A DNA stretch of 64,000 nt, taken from positions 21,174,811 to 21,238,810 of the forward strand of contig NC_045128.1 in NCBI RefSeq assembly GCF_007655135.1. The letters are read 5' to 3'. A program made the position numbers and the translations under genes. Origin of the DNA: Punica granatum (lineage: Eukaryota > Streptophyta > Magnoliopsida > Myrtales > Lythraceae). Below the pieces are notes generated by a model, which worked only from the letters and a program-made list of their open reading frames with translations, had not been told where the DNA came from and made no database searches. Of this stretch, positions 22,018 to 33,728 are shown in pieces (position 1 is the stretch's first letter; each line of letters opens with the position of its first letter).

Positions 22018-25000
22018 ACATCGGCAATCACAGCCGAGTAGCACGAGACTGAGGTCCAGTTGTCAAGCTCCACATTTTCCCGCGCCAAGCGGATGTGGAC
22101 CCCTGAAGGAATCTCCTCGGTGACGGCGTACACGACTGACGAAGCGGCAGGAGTGTCGTCGGAGTCTGAGGAAGGGCCGTCAAGGGTGGCCCCGATGATG
22201 TGCGAAGGCCCGGGGAAGAAACGAGATAACGAGGGGACTGGAATGCCCCTATTGAGCCTCCCGTAGTGTGCGGCGAGGCGATGGATGTGGTGGCCCCTGT
22301 GGGCTTCGATGATTTCATGACAGGAGGGGCGAAAGCCGAGTCCCCTCCTGTGCTTGTATTCCTCAATTTCAATTGGGCGGATGATCCCTTGTCCGCGTGC
22401 CCCGAGGCCGGTGCCGGGGACGTAGTTGTTGCGCAAAAGCACCTTCCTTATCATGCGGTTGGTACGGGATGGTCCAATCTCTCCGTAGTCTCGGATGACG
22501 GAGATGGTTTCGAACGAATGGAATGGGAGGTTCTCGTCATCGCCGACGCTGATGTAGGGCACCGCTGTCTCTTTGTAGATGGCGTAATCCTCCTCTCCTT
22601 TCACCGTGATGAGCTTCTCCTCGACGATGAATTTCAGCCTTTGGTGCAAAGAAGAGGGGACGGCGCCGGCCGAGTGGATCCTGGGCCTCTCGAGCAACAG
22701 GCTGAACGTGTTCGGGATGTCGAGCACCTGGAACGTGATGCTGAATGAGCATGGGCTAACATCTATGAGGAGGTCGATCTCCCCGTTTACCTCCCTGCGA
22801 GAGCCGTCGAAGGCTCGGACCGCTGTTTTGCTCGGGCAGACTCGGTTGAGGTCCACGTTCATCTGCTTCAAGGTGGTCACCGGGCAAACGTTGAGTGCGG
22901 ACCCATTGTCAATCATGACCCGGCCAATGATGTAGTTGTTACATTTGCAGATAATGTGCAATGCCCGCGAATGTGACCAGCCTTCGGACGGGAGCTCGTC
23001 GTTCGAGAACGAGATAGTGTTGGAGAAGATGGAACCGACAGTCTCCTCTATCCTATGCGGAGGCGTTTCCTTCGGGACCTGTGCCGAGGTCAGTATCCGG
23101 AGGAGGGCTTCTCGATGAGGTTCCGAGCCGAGGAGGAGGGCGAGCAATGAGATGTGGGCCGGGGACTTGGCCACTTGCTCGACCACTTTGTATTCGCTCG
23201 CCTTCATGATCTTCATGAATGCTTCGGCTTCCTCTTCGGTCACCCTCTTGGACGGAAAAGGAGAGCTTTCGGGCGCTGCCCTAATTTCAGTGGCAGGCGC
23301 CTTCCCTTTGTCCCTGGCCACCGGGTTCTCGTATACTCGCCCCAAACATGTCACCCCCATGACACTAAACTGCTGCTCGACACTCCCAATACTTCCTTCA
23401 TAGGTCCAGGGGACCTCGCCGTCTGAGTATGGTTCCCGGGCGGGGATGTCTACGACGAACGGGGCCGGCGAGGCCACGTTTCCCATGAATCCAACTGTGG
23501 GTTACTCGGGAGTGTAGTCGATCACGAAGGGAAGGGGGTTGTCTTGCGTGTCTTCGTCCCTCCCTGAGGCGCATATGGAGATCATGTTGATGGCAGGCCC
23601 CGAACTCGGCCTATGGTCCGGGAGGGGTCCTGCACATTCGGGGGCCTGACGGCATTGAAGGTGAGCCTGTTGCTGTCGATCCTCCTTGGATCTCGTCTCG
23701 CAACCTCCAACAATTATCGAGAGTGTGCCCTGGCGCGCCTTGATGATACTTGCAGCGTTTAGATTGATCCTGAACGAATGGGTCAAAATTCGAGCCTGGG
23801 GATATCGGTCGAATCCGATCGTCCGCAAGGAGCTGTCGATACATATGAGAGAGGGGAGCAAGTAGTGGTGTGTATTGTCTGCGGGGTCGATTTTGCGTGC
23901 CGCCGGCCTGCGGACCCTGCGAAGTAGGGTTCTGTTGCGCCGGTGGAGGGGCTCTCGACACCGGGGGCCTAGGTTGAGAGGGCTGAGCCGACGCGGGTGC
24001 GTAGTGGTCGTACGGTTGTGAGGTCATTGGCGACGGGACCGGCAGGGCCGAGTAGTAAATCGACTGAGGTTGGTGTTGTGGGGGCAGAGGGAAATAGGTA
24101 GGAGCGGCAGTCGGTGGGATCGTGAGATTCATCGAATATTGTTGGGACGTCTAATGTGCCGTATTGACGGCGTTAACGGAGACTTCTTTCCCTCTGCTTC
24201 CGCTGGAAGACGGCGACGTTGCGGGGACCTTCTTCGACGGATCTTCTCCTTTACTGGCGGGGCCCTCCATCCTGTCGAGCTTGATCCCCAAGTCAAGCTT
24301 TTTCCCGGCTTCGATGAGGTTGGAGAACGAGGAAGTGTGGGCCAACAGGTGTGAATAATACACCCCCCTCAATGTGGAGTGAAACAGCTGAATCTGTTGC
24401 GTTTCACTGATCGGGGGGATGTGTTTCGCCGCTTGGGCATGCCACTTAGTAGCATATTCCTCAAACCTTTGGCCCCGCGCCATCTCTTTTGTGCTCAACT
24501 CCAGGAGGGTGGGAGGCGCTTCCGTGCAATACCGGTATTGGTCGATGAACTTCCGGGAATGGTCCTCTCACGTCGGAATGTCCTCGGCCCTCAGTGATAT
24601 GAACCAATCGAGAGCAAATCCCGACAGGCTGTCTTGGAAGGAGTGGATGACAAACTCTTCGTACTCCCAATATTGTAGCATCTTCCCCCGGTAATGGCAG
24701 AGGTGGTGGCGTGGATCCATCGTGCCTTCATAGGTTTTGAACTCTGGGATCTTGAACTTCGGGGGCAGCCGCATGCCCGGGAATAGGCTACAGTCGTCGT
24801 AGCGCGCGTCGAGTCGAGCATCACTCGCTTGTAGGGCTCGTATTGTCTCCTCCATTCGCTTCAATCTACGTTCTTGTTCGACGTCAGCCTCGGGGAAGAA
24901 GTGCGTTGGTGAGGCGAACTAGGCCGCATGAGTCGGCGTGCCTGGTTCGTGGAAGGTAGTGTTTATAGGGGGCGGTGTCTGGTAAGAGAGGTTGACATGG

Positions 25001-25661
25001 GGTTGTAGAGACGAGTACGGAGGAAGTTCCGCAGCTTGAGGGTGAGTCAGAGCAGGTGCACTTGATGCCGGGAAGACCATCGGTGGAGGCGCTGTATAGG
25101 CCGCGGCTGGGACCGGTATAGAGATAGGAGGAGGTGCGGACAGGGCCTGCTCCGAGGACAAGAATGTCACCGTTGGAAGAGGGACGGTCGTGGGGCCGGT
25201 GGTGGCGGATATGGGCTGGTGAAAGGGTGAGCCATGGACGTATGCAGTGTTGGTGGCGCGGGCGCATCCTTGTTCTCCGGGGCTTGAGTCGGCAGAACCC
25301 AAGGAGTCGGGTCGACTGTTGGCCCTTTTCCTGGTGGAGGCGTGGAGCTCGAGGATACACGGTTTGGTCCTCTAAGCAGGGAGAGCAACTCTGCCATGTT
25401 GGTGGCCATTTGGTTGACCGTGCCCTCGAGTGTCGTGATTCGGGCTTGGTCGTCGGAGGCGGATGATGTCAGCGAGACTGGTGGAAGGGGCGCCCCTGAA
25501 GACATCGGGGGCGGGAGATGTGTCGGAGGGGCGCCCGACTACGCCGGGAGTATGCCTGCAGGAGTCGGAGGGGGCGGAGCGTGCATCGGGGGTGGTTGAG
25601 AATGAGCCGGAACCGGTGGGTTGACTTCTTCGGAGATATCGACTCGAACCCCTTCCGCCAT
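22018..25661 (-). pseudogene. Element B gag-pro polyprotein (degenerate)
   Basis: Starts MAEG at 25661. In order it has a proline-rich N-terminus, a short coiled coil (ASDDQARITTLEGTVNQMA), the retrotransposon gag core (KIPEFKTYEGTMDPRHHL, IHSFQDSLSGFALDWF, EMARGQRFEEYATKW), a C-H-H-C zinc knuckle (CKYHQGAPGHTLDNC), then protease with active site MIDNGSALNVCP and a G-patch-like segment (GLGARGQG). The protease part 23486-22014 stays open for 490 codons. Upstream there are frameshifts (near 25170 and 23690) and nonsense codons near 25545, 24920, 24565, 24152 and 23503, several of CAG-to-TAG or TGG-to-TGA type. Gag would form the particle and bind RNA; protease would cleave the polyprotein. Confidence 0.9.
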
Positions 25662-25975
25662 CCTGAGACTCTGACGAGTCGGGTAACAGTGCGACGCCAG
25701 TTGCGATCACCTAGATTCCAGGAGTGTGTAAAGGCAACATCGACATTTTGAGATGACAAGTACGGAATAAATAAAGGGGCAAGATGCATGAGATGCATGA
25801 GCTTTCGAAATGCTAATGTCATTACATTGATTTGATTCGAGTTCCATAGTTTTGCAAAATACAACGCATGAAATAAAAGGAACATAAACGTAAAGCCGAC
25901 ATCCCTTTGCGCCCGGTGGCGGTTTCAAAGCGGCGAAGGTCCGAGCGAGGGCAAAAACGAGCGCGTGCGCTAATC

Positions 25976-27480
25976 CTAGGGGTGAGAGATCTCGCGCGCC
26001 CTTGCATGCACTCGGTCCAACCTCGCGGTCAAACGGGCCATCTCCCCATCTAAGTGCGCGACTCGGGCGCGTGCTCGAGCTAACTCCGTCTGAAGCTCCC
26101 TGTAGTCCGCGACCTCCGCGCGGAGTCGACGAGCTCGCAACGAAGCCTATCTCGTTCCTCCCTGATGGCCCGTAGCTCTGCACACATAGCCGCTTGGGTG
26201 GAGCTTTCGGCTTCAGGAGAGGGGGTAGGTGCAGCTCGGGGAGTCGAGGTGGCCTGGGGACCATTGCAGCGATGTCGATCCCTGCGAATAGAACCGGGCC
26301 ACGTATGCTGATGTGGCAGAGAATGCTCGCTCTTCGTCGGTGGGGTGCTCGGGAAAGTACAGACGCTGTATGGTGCTAGCTCCCCGTTGACGATGGATCT
26401 CCCGAATCTGTAGGAATCTTGCGGGGGCCGTGGATGTAGAGTCGGCCCACTGGATGCGGTAGGGTAGGCGGTCCGCCTCGGCGGGAATGTCCTGTAAGCC
26501 GCCGAGTTGTCTGATTACTCGGCCGGGGAACACGAGTGTGCTCCCCAAGTGGCTGAGAAGGGGGACTCCCACAATTTCGGGACATCCTGTGATCACGGGG
26601 CCGCCGGGATTCCATCGAGCGACCCATAGGAACCGCGCGGCGTCAACTCGCGCCAAAAGTGCCTCCATTCTGAGAAGCTGTTCTCGGGAGGTAGGATGAC
26701 CGGTACCAGGCGCTCGATCAGCGAATGCTCGTCAGTGATGTAGGAGAACGGATGTGAAGAGCAAAAGGGGCGGACATGCGCGAGAAGCCAAATCTGCAGT
26801 AGGTGCGAGGATCCTCTTATCCTGCAGCGCCGAACCTCTCTAACATAGTCTAGAGACCGAACGGTCTTGGCTAACAAAGCCTCCACGTAACTATGGCCTC
26901 CCACCGCTTGGAGGACGACTTGGGCTATAGCCCCGTCAATGAGGTTCGGCGAGTACGGGAACAAGAGAGTGCCGAAGACCAAGAGCAGGAATCTGTGACA
27001 CGCGTCGCGCTGATAGGATGCCGTCGAAGGTGTTAATGCGCGGAGGAGCGTCCAATCGGAGAGCCATGCGATCCTGATGCCGTGGTCCCATCCTTGATGA
27101 AGCTCTTGGTGAATTTCTTGGGTGGGTATGCCGAGGAGATTGGAGAGCTGACTCCGAATGGTGGCGAACGGGTTGGGCACGAAGATGCCTTGGGTCGTGG
27201 GCATGGGCGTGGGCCTTTGGATGAGTACCGTGTACTCTTCGATTGTGGGCGCCAACTCCGTCCCGTGAAAGTTGAATACTACATGTTCGGGGTCCCAAAA
27301 TTCGATGGCAGTCCTCAAGAAGATCCAATCCACCGGAGTTTCGGTGAACATAATCATATCTCCGATGATGCCCTGAATGAAGGCGTGATCCACCGGCCGG
27401 AGAGTCCTCCAAATGCGCATGAGATCTTGTCTTGGCGGTGTGAATGCTTCGAGCCTGAGACCGGGAGCCGGGCGGTCCAT
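25976..27480 (-). pseudogene. Element B ORF1: DUF7745/plant-mobile-domain-like protein
   Basis: ATG at 27480, stop at 25978-25976, about 500 codons. The first 295 codons are open and carry the family signature EFWDPEHVVFNFHGTELAPT followed by IEEYTVLIQRP, which resembles the DUF7745 and plant mobile domain (aminotransferase-like) proteins of plants and plant transposons. The C-terminus is a predicted coiled coil rich in E, R and L. Frameshifts near 26640 (one G fewer than in C) and near 26262 (one C more than in C) break the frame. The position ahead of gag matches the extra ORF1 of Ogre elements. The molecular role of this ORF1 is not known to me. Confidence 0.8.
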
Positions 27481-28049
27481 CCTTACCTAAATGGAGGAGA
27501 TGTCGGCTTAACACCTTAAGAATCAAATCAATGTAATGCCCTAAGTTTTTTGGAAATAATGCATGTAATGCCCTATAGTCGTGTTCTTTACAGTACATCA
27601 CTCTTTCTTACAAAACAACAAAATGCCCATCCTAAAAAAACTACGGGCCGACTCAAAGACTCGACGTTTGGGTCGGTTGACGGCGTGGAGGCAAAGATGG
27701 GTCCAGCATGACGGTTCCTGTGTATGCATGGTTTTTGGTGCTACTGGGATAACCGCTAACTAGGGATGGGGGCTCCCGATACAAGGGTGTGAATTCCTTG
27801 AAATCGAGCGAGGATCTTTAGGGGCCGGTTCGGTGGCATAGCCGACTCGATCTATTCCCTTACTCGGAACCTCTGAATAACCTAGTTTCCTATTTTGGTG
27901 CTTGTGGGATTTCGGACAAGGTGCCTAAGAACCCGCTAGAATGATGTGATGCAAATGAAAGAAATAAATGTGCTTAAGAATAAATGTACGGAAAGCGGTA
28001 AATAAACATGCAAGCAAGCAAACGGGATCGAGCCCGAACCCTCTAAGTT
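27481..28049 (-). other. 5' leader of element B
   Basis: Non-coding, between PBS and ORF1, closely matching 42191-42769 and, inverted, 51996-52599. It includes the AAAGCGGTAAATAAACATGC motif near the PBS. Confidence 0.75.
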
Positions 28050-28067
28050 TCCCCAAGGGAGTTGCCA
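28050..28067 (-). promoter_or_regulatory. PBS of element B, mutated
   Basis: The minus strand reads TGGCAACTCCCTTGGGGA. Compared with the intact TGGCGACTCCACTGGGGA of elements A, C and D, it has several changes. Confidence 0.75.
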
Positions 28068-28070
28068 AGC

Positions 28071-31000
28071 TGTGTGCTCCCGAATTTCATCTCGTCGGAG
28101 CACGCACGCGCTAAGCCAATGCAACGCGGCTTGGGAGTGTCCACCTTCCCGGAGACGCGATACGGACACGCGTGAGAAGGAGTCGCCACTTACTGTTTAC
28201 GACCCGTAGGTCGAGGGCCGTTGAGTCGCCCGGGTCTTGCGGTACGGGGTACACCTAATTGCTAAGGCAATGGTCATGCGAAACCGAAAATTCCGAATTC
28301 GGGGGTTCTATTACGTGCGGGCCTATATCCCGCATGCCCTTTCAGTACTCTAGTTTGCTAGGCTTGCCGTTTTGTTTATTTACCGCGTGATTTAGGGTTG
28401 CACTTGACTCGCCCGTTTTGACACCGTAAAATCGATGAATTGATCAAGTTGGGCCAAGAATCCGAAAGATGAGTAGGCTCGTGTGTCGAGGAATCGGTTC
28501 ACTATCTTAGCGTTACAGTTCGTCGAACCGTGATGGTCGATTCCCTGCGCGAACCGAAACCGCGAGTATTCGAGCTTACTCATCTCTTGGTAACGATAGA
28601 CCGACTTGACCGGTTCGATACTCGGACCTCTCGCTCACCGATCGGGGATCCTTTCAAATGAATGAGTGAGTGTACAGATAAAAACCTCGCGACGTTCTCT
28701 CAAATAATTACAAAGTGTAACTAAATAAGTAAATGGATCCCGATCGGTTTGCATTTGGCCAATATTCCGCTCCGGCTCACCGTATGTTTTGAATGACCGA
28801 TAAATGAATTAAGGCAACGCGAGCTTAAGGAGCCGGGGGTCGGGTCCGATCGATCCAACGGTTTACGTGATATCTAAATACGTTTCACACACCCAATCCA
28901 AATTGCCTTCCACATAGGCCATATTTGGTGTGATGGTGACCCGAGGCTAGATCCCATTCCGCACTCGGGTTGCACGCACTCAGGGAGTTAGGAGGCGTTG
29001 GACCTCATGTTCGGTGATTTGAGGCGTTGGACCCCGTGCAACACGTAACTTATGGGCTCGGATCCGAACCGCAACAAATCAGCAAAAGCAAATGGAAAAC
29101 AGAAGAAAACTGATAAAACTGACGAAAAACAGACAATAACTGACAAATACCGGTGAATATAGACAAGTGGTGTATTAAGTCGAGTGTACGTGATTTAATC
29201 AGTTATTAACCGGGGTTGATTAACAAACAATGCGTCTAACCTAGGCAAACATAGATGGTGGACTAGAATAGGGTTCTAAGCCAATTACATGTGTGTATTT
29301 GTTTTAAGACTCTTGTTCAGTGAAGTGTCACTACGGTTTCACCGAATTAGCCAAACTCGTATTTTAACCCTAGATTGGAATCTAGCATTCCGCCTATCCA
29401 TTATCTAATGTTTGTTTAAGTCGAATGCACGATTAATCCGGTTCTTCATGTTTTGTAACTGAAGTAAAATGTTCACCACCGAATCTACGATAGGAAGATA
29501 GAAACACCGAAAGTGAACGAAATGGGCCGTACGAATGAAACTCGCACCCGAACGGGTTGCCCCTTTTCATTCGTAGATCGAGGTTTTTCCAACCCCCTAA
29601 CGCCTAAGGTATCGGTGAATCACGGAATGACGATTATGCCATTGGGTAATAAAATTGTGATGTTCGTGTACAAATTGAAGATCGCGTCGCACGAAGAAGT
29701 CTAAGGATGACTCGCGTGTCTTGACTCGAGCAGCCTCAAATCGGGCCCGGACTCGAGTCATAGCACGCGAGTACTCGTTAGACGTCAATTCTATTCGTGT
29801 TACGCGTCTCGGTATTTTGAAATCATGTGCTTTTAAAGGAAAGAGCATTTTCGCCGTTCCGTGAATCATCGATGCGTTTACGAATTAATAATCAATTCAT
29901 TCGGTTATTTAGTCCAAGTGGTTTGATTAGCTGAATGATACGTGCCATTTATCCCATTTGTGGATTTGTTCGACGATTATCAGTTTACATCACAACCGCG
30001 GATTCGATGGGTGGTTATCCGAAACTAACACCTCTAATAAATAATTGATACATGGTCGACAATTAAATGGAAAATACAATTACAAACAACTCTAAGAACC
30101 GACTTCCAAATGGAGTAAGAGGCCGACCTAGACTCCGGGACACTCGATCACATCCCGAAGGAAGTAGCCGAACGTTTCTTTGGCTCGTCCCCGGATCTTG
30201 GGGGGTCTCTTACGCCGATTTCAATCGTTTCTTACATGCCTCATGTGCCATAGAAATCGATAATACGAATATTCAATAACATGACGCCGTCATGACTTCG
30301 GGCGCACGAACAAACACACGAGACGAATGCGAACATCATGCTTAGTGAAATTTGTAATGCAACATTGGTTTATTCAACGCCAAATTCGGAAATATATCCC
30401 GAGAAGCCCTCGGCATCACGGAAAAAGAAGTTCGCGGCTTCGGAAGGACCAAGGGACCTCTCGGCCTCATCGCAAGGAAGATGGCCGTGAGCTCCCCTTG
30501 GCACCGCCAAGCCGTGAGGACCTCTTCCCCCTAGATCCCGAATGTTTCTCGTCGTGTCATCATATCTTGGTCACGGTTAGAGGCACTACGACTATAGGAA
30601 TGGCCTAATCAGAAAGGATGAGGGGGCCATGGACTCTAGAGAGCCAAAAGGGCTCACGCCCCCCCCCCCCCCCCCCCCCCCCTTTTAGGAGGTTCGGCCG
30701 AGAGGCCTCATTCTCTTGAGTCCATGTCGATCTCATCCCTCCGGATCCGAACCACTCCGTGTTATACATGCATGACTATACGACATGTGGACGTAACAAA
30801 AGAACTAATATGTGTAACGATGCATGGTTTGCATGGGAGGTTCGGATCTAAAGAAAAGATGACGTCTTTCATGCATTCGAGTTCTTTAAACTGTATAAAC
30901 ACTTCATGCAAGCAAAGATTAAGGATCCTACCTTCTCTAAGCTGTAGAAGAATGTTACCTAGCCTCGTCGCACGAGGAAAAGAGTCGGGGAAGCGGCTGT

Positions 31001-32095
31001 GGGAGTCGTAAGACTCGGTTAGAGGCTATGGGTGAGTGACCCGAGAGGGAGGCAGCCGCGGCGGCTCGAAGGAAAATGGGCCGGCACGCTTGCTCCAACC
31101 ACGGCACGGTGCGGGATCGAGCTCGTTGGACTCCTAAGAGACGGATCTAGACGTCCGTGAGTAGTCCTGAACGTGCCGAACCCTGGACAAGCTTGAAACC
31201 GTGAGAGAAAGCTCGTTAAAGGAAAAGGGACCCGGTAAAGGTAAAACAAGTGGAACGGTGGTTGTGCACGGTGGATCGGCCCTCGGATCATGACCACCTC
31301 TTCACGGGGGAGGGTGAGGGTTGTGAGGAACCCTTTGAATGTGATGGCACGACTCAGCAAAGTCGTGGAGAAGAATGGCACGTCTAGGAAGTCGGATGCA
31401 CCCGGTTAGCGTCCTTGGGACCCGACTCTTCGTACAACCAAAACACGATGATGGAGGCTTCAAATGGAAAAACTAAGCCCAGAAATGGACTTAGTGGGTG
31501 GAAAATATGTAGGCTAGGGAGTTTGGTGATTTTTGGTTTAAGTCGACTCGGGTGGTCACCGGAATACCGGGTGGTTTTCCGGTGATTTTGGCCTGTTCCC
31601 CGACCCCGGTGGACCCTAGGTCATCTGAAGCTTGTTCCCCGACCCCGGTGGCCCCTAGGTGCCTGTAGGCCCGTTTTGGGGTGTCGTTTACTTGTTAGTG
31701 GATCGGGCCCCGGGAGCCCTGTTAGAAACGGCTTCCGTGAGCGATCGAGGGTGTTTTGGCTTAAGCGGGACGCCTCCAGGACGCGCCCGGATGTGTCGTT
31801 GGTCATTTTGGCACTGAGAGGGATTTTTAGAGTCCCATATTGGGCACCTTTCGGTGTTTCAGTGATTCGATGATGAATAGTGCCACAGTGCCGGCTTCGC
31901 TGTTTTCGGGGTTCCTTGTTTGTCTGCTCTTCTGACGGTTCTCCTCCGCCCTTCTAGTGCACCCTGCTTTTCTCCTGTAATGCATGTCTCCGTGCCCGCA
32001 TGTTCGCCTTTGATTGTCGGGCGATGAATAGTAACCCGGGCCTTGGTCGGGGATTCTCGTGTAGGAAGCCGGTGGGCCAAAATGGGGTGCTGACA
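28071..32095 (-). repeat. LTR_c, shared by elements B (5') and C (3')
   Basis: About 4.0 kb, TGTCAGC start at 32095 and GAGCACACA end at 28071. On the left it abuts a PBS and on the right a PPT, so it is at once 5' LTR of B and 3' LTR of C. Relative to LTR_d it lacks a 937-bp segment (LTR_d 45282-46218) that includes the TATA-like box; the junction at 31594-31620 is filled with a 27-bp copy of nearby sequence. It retains a 1096-bp segment (30248-31343) that LTR_d has lost. No ~200-bp array is present. Confidence 0.88.
30659..30682. repeat. 24-nt cytosine homopolymer
   Basis: An uninterrupted C run inside LTR_c, in the segment missing from LTR_d. It is prone to replication slippage and to sequencing or assembly length error. 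Confidence 0.9.
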
Positions 32096-32111
32096 GCTTG
32101 CCCCTCTTTGG
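32096..32111 (-). promoter_or_regulatory. Polypurine tract of element C
   Basis: The minus strand reads CCAAAGAGGGGCAAGC directly before the LTR_c start, identical to element A. Confidence 0.88.
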
Positions 32112-32240
32112 TTACATGCTCGGTTAGAGGGTGTAGCCAAAGATCATAGGAAGCATCCCCTTTTTGGGTCCGGCGACTACTTTGGTACCGTTCCCCCATG
32201 GCTGCTCGTACCCTGCTTGGATATATCGGGATATCATGCC

Positions 32241-32693
32241 GAAAATTAAAACCGGGATAGACCCGAATGGACCAGGATAGACCTGAATGGACCGAGATAG
32301 GCCCGAATACGACCAGGATAGACCTGAATGAGACCAGGATAGACCTGAACGAGACCAGGATAGACCTGAATGGACCGGGATAGACCCGAATGAGACCAAG
32401 GTAGACCTGAATGGACCGGGATAGACCCGAATGCGACCAGGATAGACCTGAATGAGACTGAGATAGACCCGAATGCGACCAGGATAGACCTGAATGAGAC
32501 CGGGATAACCCGAATGAGACCAGGATAGACTTGAATGAGACCGGGATAGACCCGAATGCGACTAGGATAGACCTGAGTGAGACCGGGACAGACCCGAACA
32601 GGAATTTGAAACCGGGATGGACCCGAACAGGAATTTGAAACCGGGATGGACCCGAACAGGAATTTAAAAACTGGGACAGGCCTGAGACACTTG
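32241..32693 (-). repeat. Tandem repeats in 3' UTR of element C
   Basis: About twenty units of 19-24 bp on 'gaccgggatagacccgaatg' and 'gaccaggatagacctgaatg' alternate, then three longer units 'cgggatggacccgaacagg' plus 'aatttgaaac' follow near 32590-32680. Alternation of the two unit types suggests a two-unit higher-order pattern. Confidence 0.88.
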
Positions 32694-33309
32694 CTCGGGG
32701 ATCGCGTAAAGCGTCAGGCGACGTGGTTTGCTTAGCATTGGGCTTGGATTGCATCACGTGCGGCAGCTGATGATGACCTTACATCGTTTGTCCTTCTTTG
32801 AACATCGTCGGCTTGGGCGGTGTGGCGCATCCCTCGACGACTTCCGGCGGCGCCTTGAGAGCACGACTTGCCGCGTGAGGCAGACATGAGACCGTCGGCG
32901 GGGAGCATCCCTTGGGGTTCCCGATCGCATCTGCATGTAGGAAAGAAAGGCCTACAAAGGATATCAGCCGCACGAAATCGTTGAGACTACGATGCGTAAA
33001 AAGAATCTATGTAAAGATGTGTTGGGGACATGATATCGGTGGCCATTTGGAAGACGGTCGTGTCCTTATCGGGGAATGGCTTTTTTGAGACGGGTAACCC
33101 GTAGAATTACGTGCATAAAGGTAAAGGGAGGGATCTTATGGGATCCTCCAAGTCAAGGATACGTCGATTCGACCCCATTCCGGGGCGAGTCTCGAGCCTG
33201 GAGAGTCGAAGAGAGTTTGCTTGCATTGGAGGATGTCGAACCACTACTCGGTGTAGCTTCACGGAGAAGTGTTGCCTTTCTTTCGTGGTCGAGCCGACAT
33301 TGTCCCCTA

Positions 33310-33600
33310 ACTTTTGCCTAGGCCGCGAGATGCGTGATAACCTAGCGGGGTATTTTATTTAATTTTTCTCACATGAAAGCTCCCCTTTTGCTACGGTCCT
33401 CCCATGTTTGGGCGGAATCGCACCCCTCGGTTTCTCTAACTTTTGCCTAGACCGCCCTTTGCGGGTTTTCAGCCTAGCGAGGAATTGATTTGTGCTTTCC
33501 TTTTGCCACGACTCCCCTTTGCGGGATTTCAAGTCGTGCCACTTGTTCCCTAGCTTTTGCCTAGGCCGCCTCGAGGAGGTTTTCGACCTAGCGGGAGATT
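33310..33600 (-). other. Hairpin modules in 3' UTR of element C
   Basis: Four or five modules each start CTTTTGC and contain a stem-loop: CTAGG/CCTAG (about 33319-33345), CCGC/GCGG inside CTAG/CTAG (about 33436-33478), CACGACT/AGTCGTG (about 33507-33538) and CTAGGCCG/CGACCTAG (about 33564-33592, 7 of 8). Stem sequences differ between modules while pairing is kept. Confidence 0.55.
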
Positions 33601-33728
33601 TATTTTTTTCTCTCAAGAAGGTTTTGCATTGGGCAAATGGCGGGAGTTGGTACTCGTGTATGTGAATGGAAATATCTTACAAACGAAACGGGTGCGAGGC
33701 CCGACGAACGAAAAGTAAGCACGAGTCG

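Larger units (their letters stand above)
14599..28070 (-). mobile_element. Element B interior (interrupted)
   Basis: The minus-strand order from the PBS at 28050-28067 is leader, ORF1 (27480-25976), spacer, gag-pro (25661-22018), candidate intron, RT (21826-20641) and aRH fragment (14599-15040, 20636-20650). It is very similar to element C. Two insertions break it: the solo LTR and element A. A deletion of about 640 bp relative to C (C coordinates about 35387-36020) removes the Ty3-type RNase H. Integrase and the 3' LTR are not in the window. Confidence 0.85.
32112..33728 (-). other. 3' UTR of element C
   Basis: No coding sequence. From the integrase stop leftwards it holds hairpin modules (33310-33600), a block at about 33080-33240 shared with element E (63840-64000), a segment related to element A (about 32690-32950), the tandem array (32241-32693), and a PPT-proximal 100 bp conserved in A, C and E. 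Confidence 0.8.

Noticed and set aside
22266..22748. Plus-strand ORFs of 60-160 codons opposite gag-pro (also 36764-37230, 41603-42229)
   Set aside because: Shadows of the minus-strand coding frames in GC-rich sequence, with no domain or start context.
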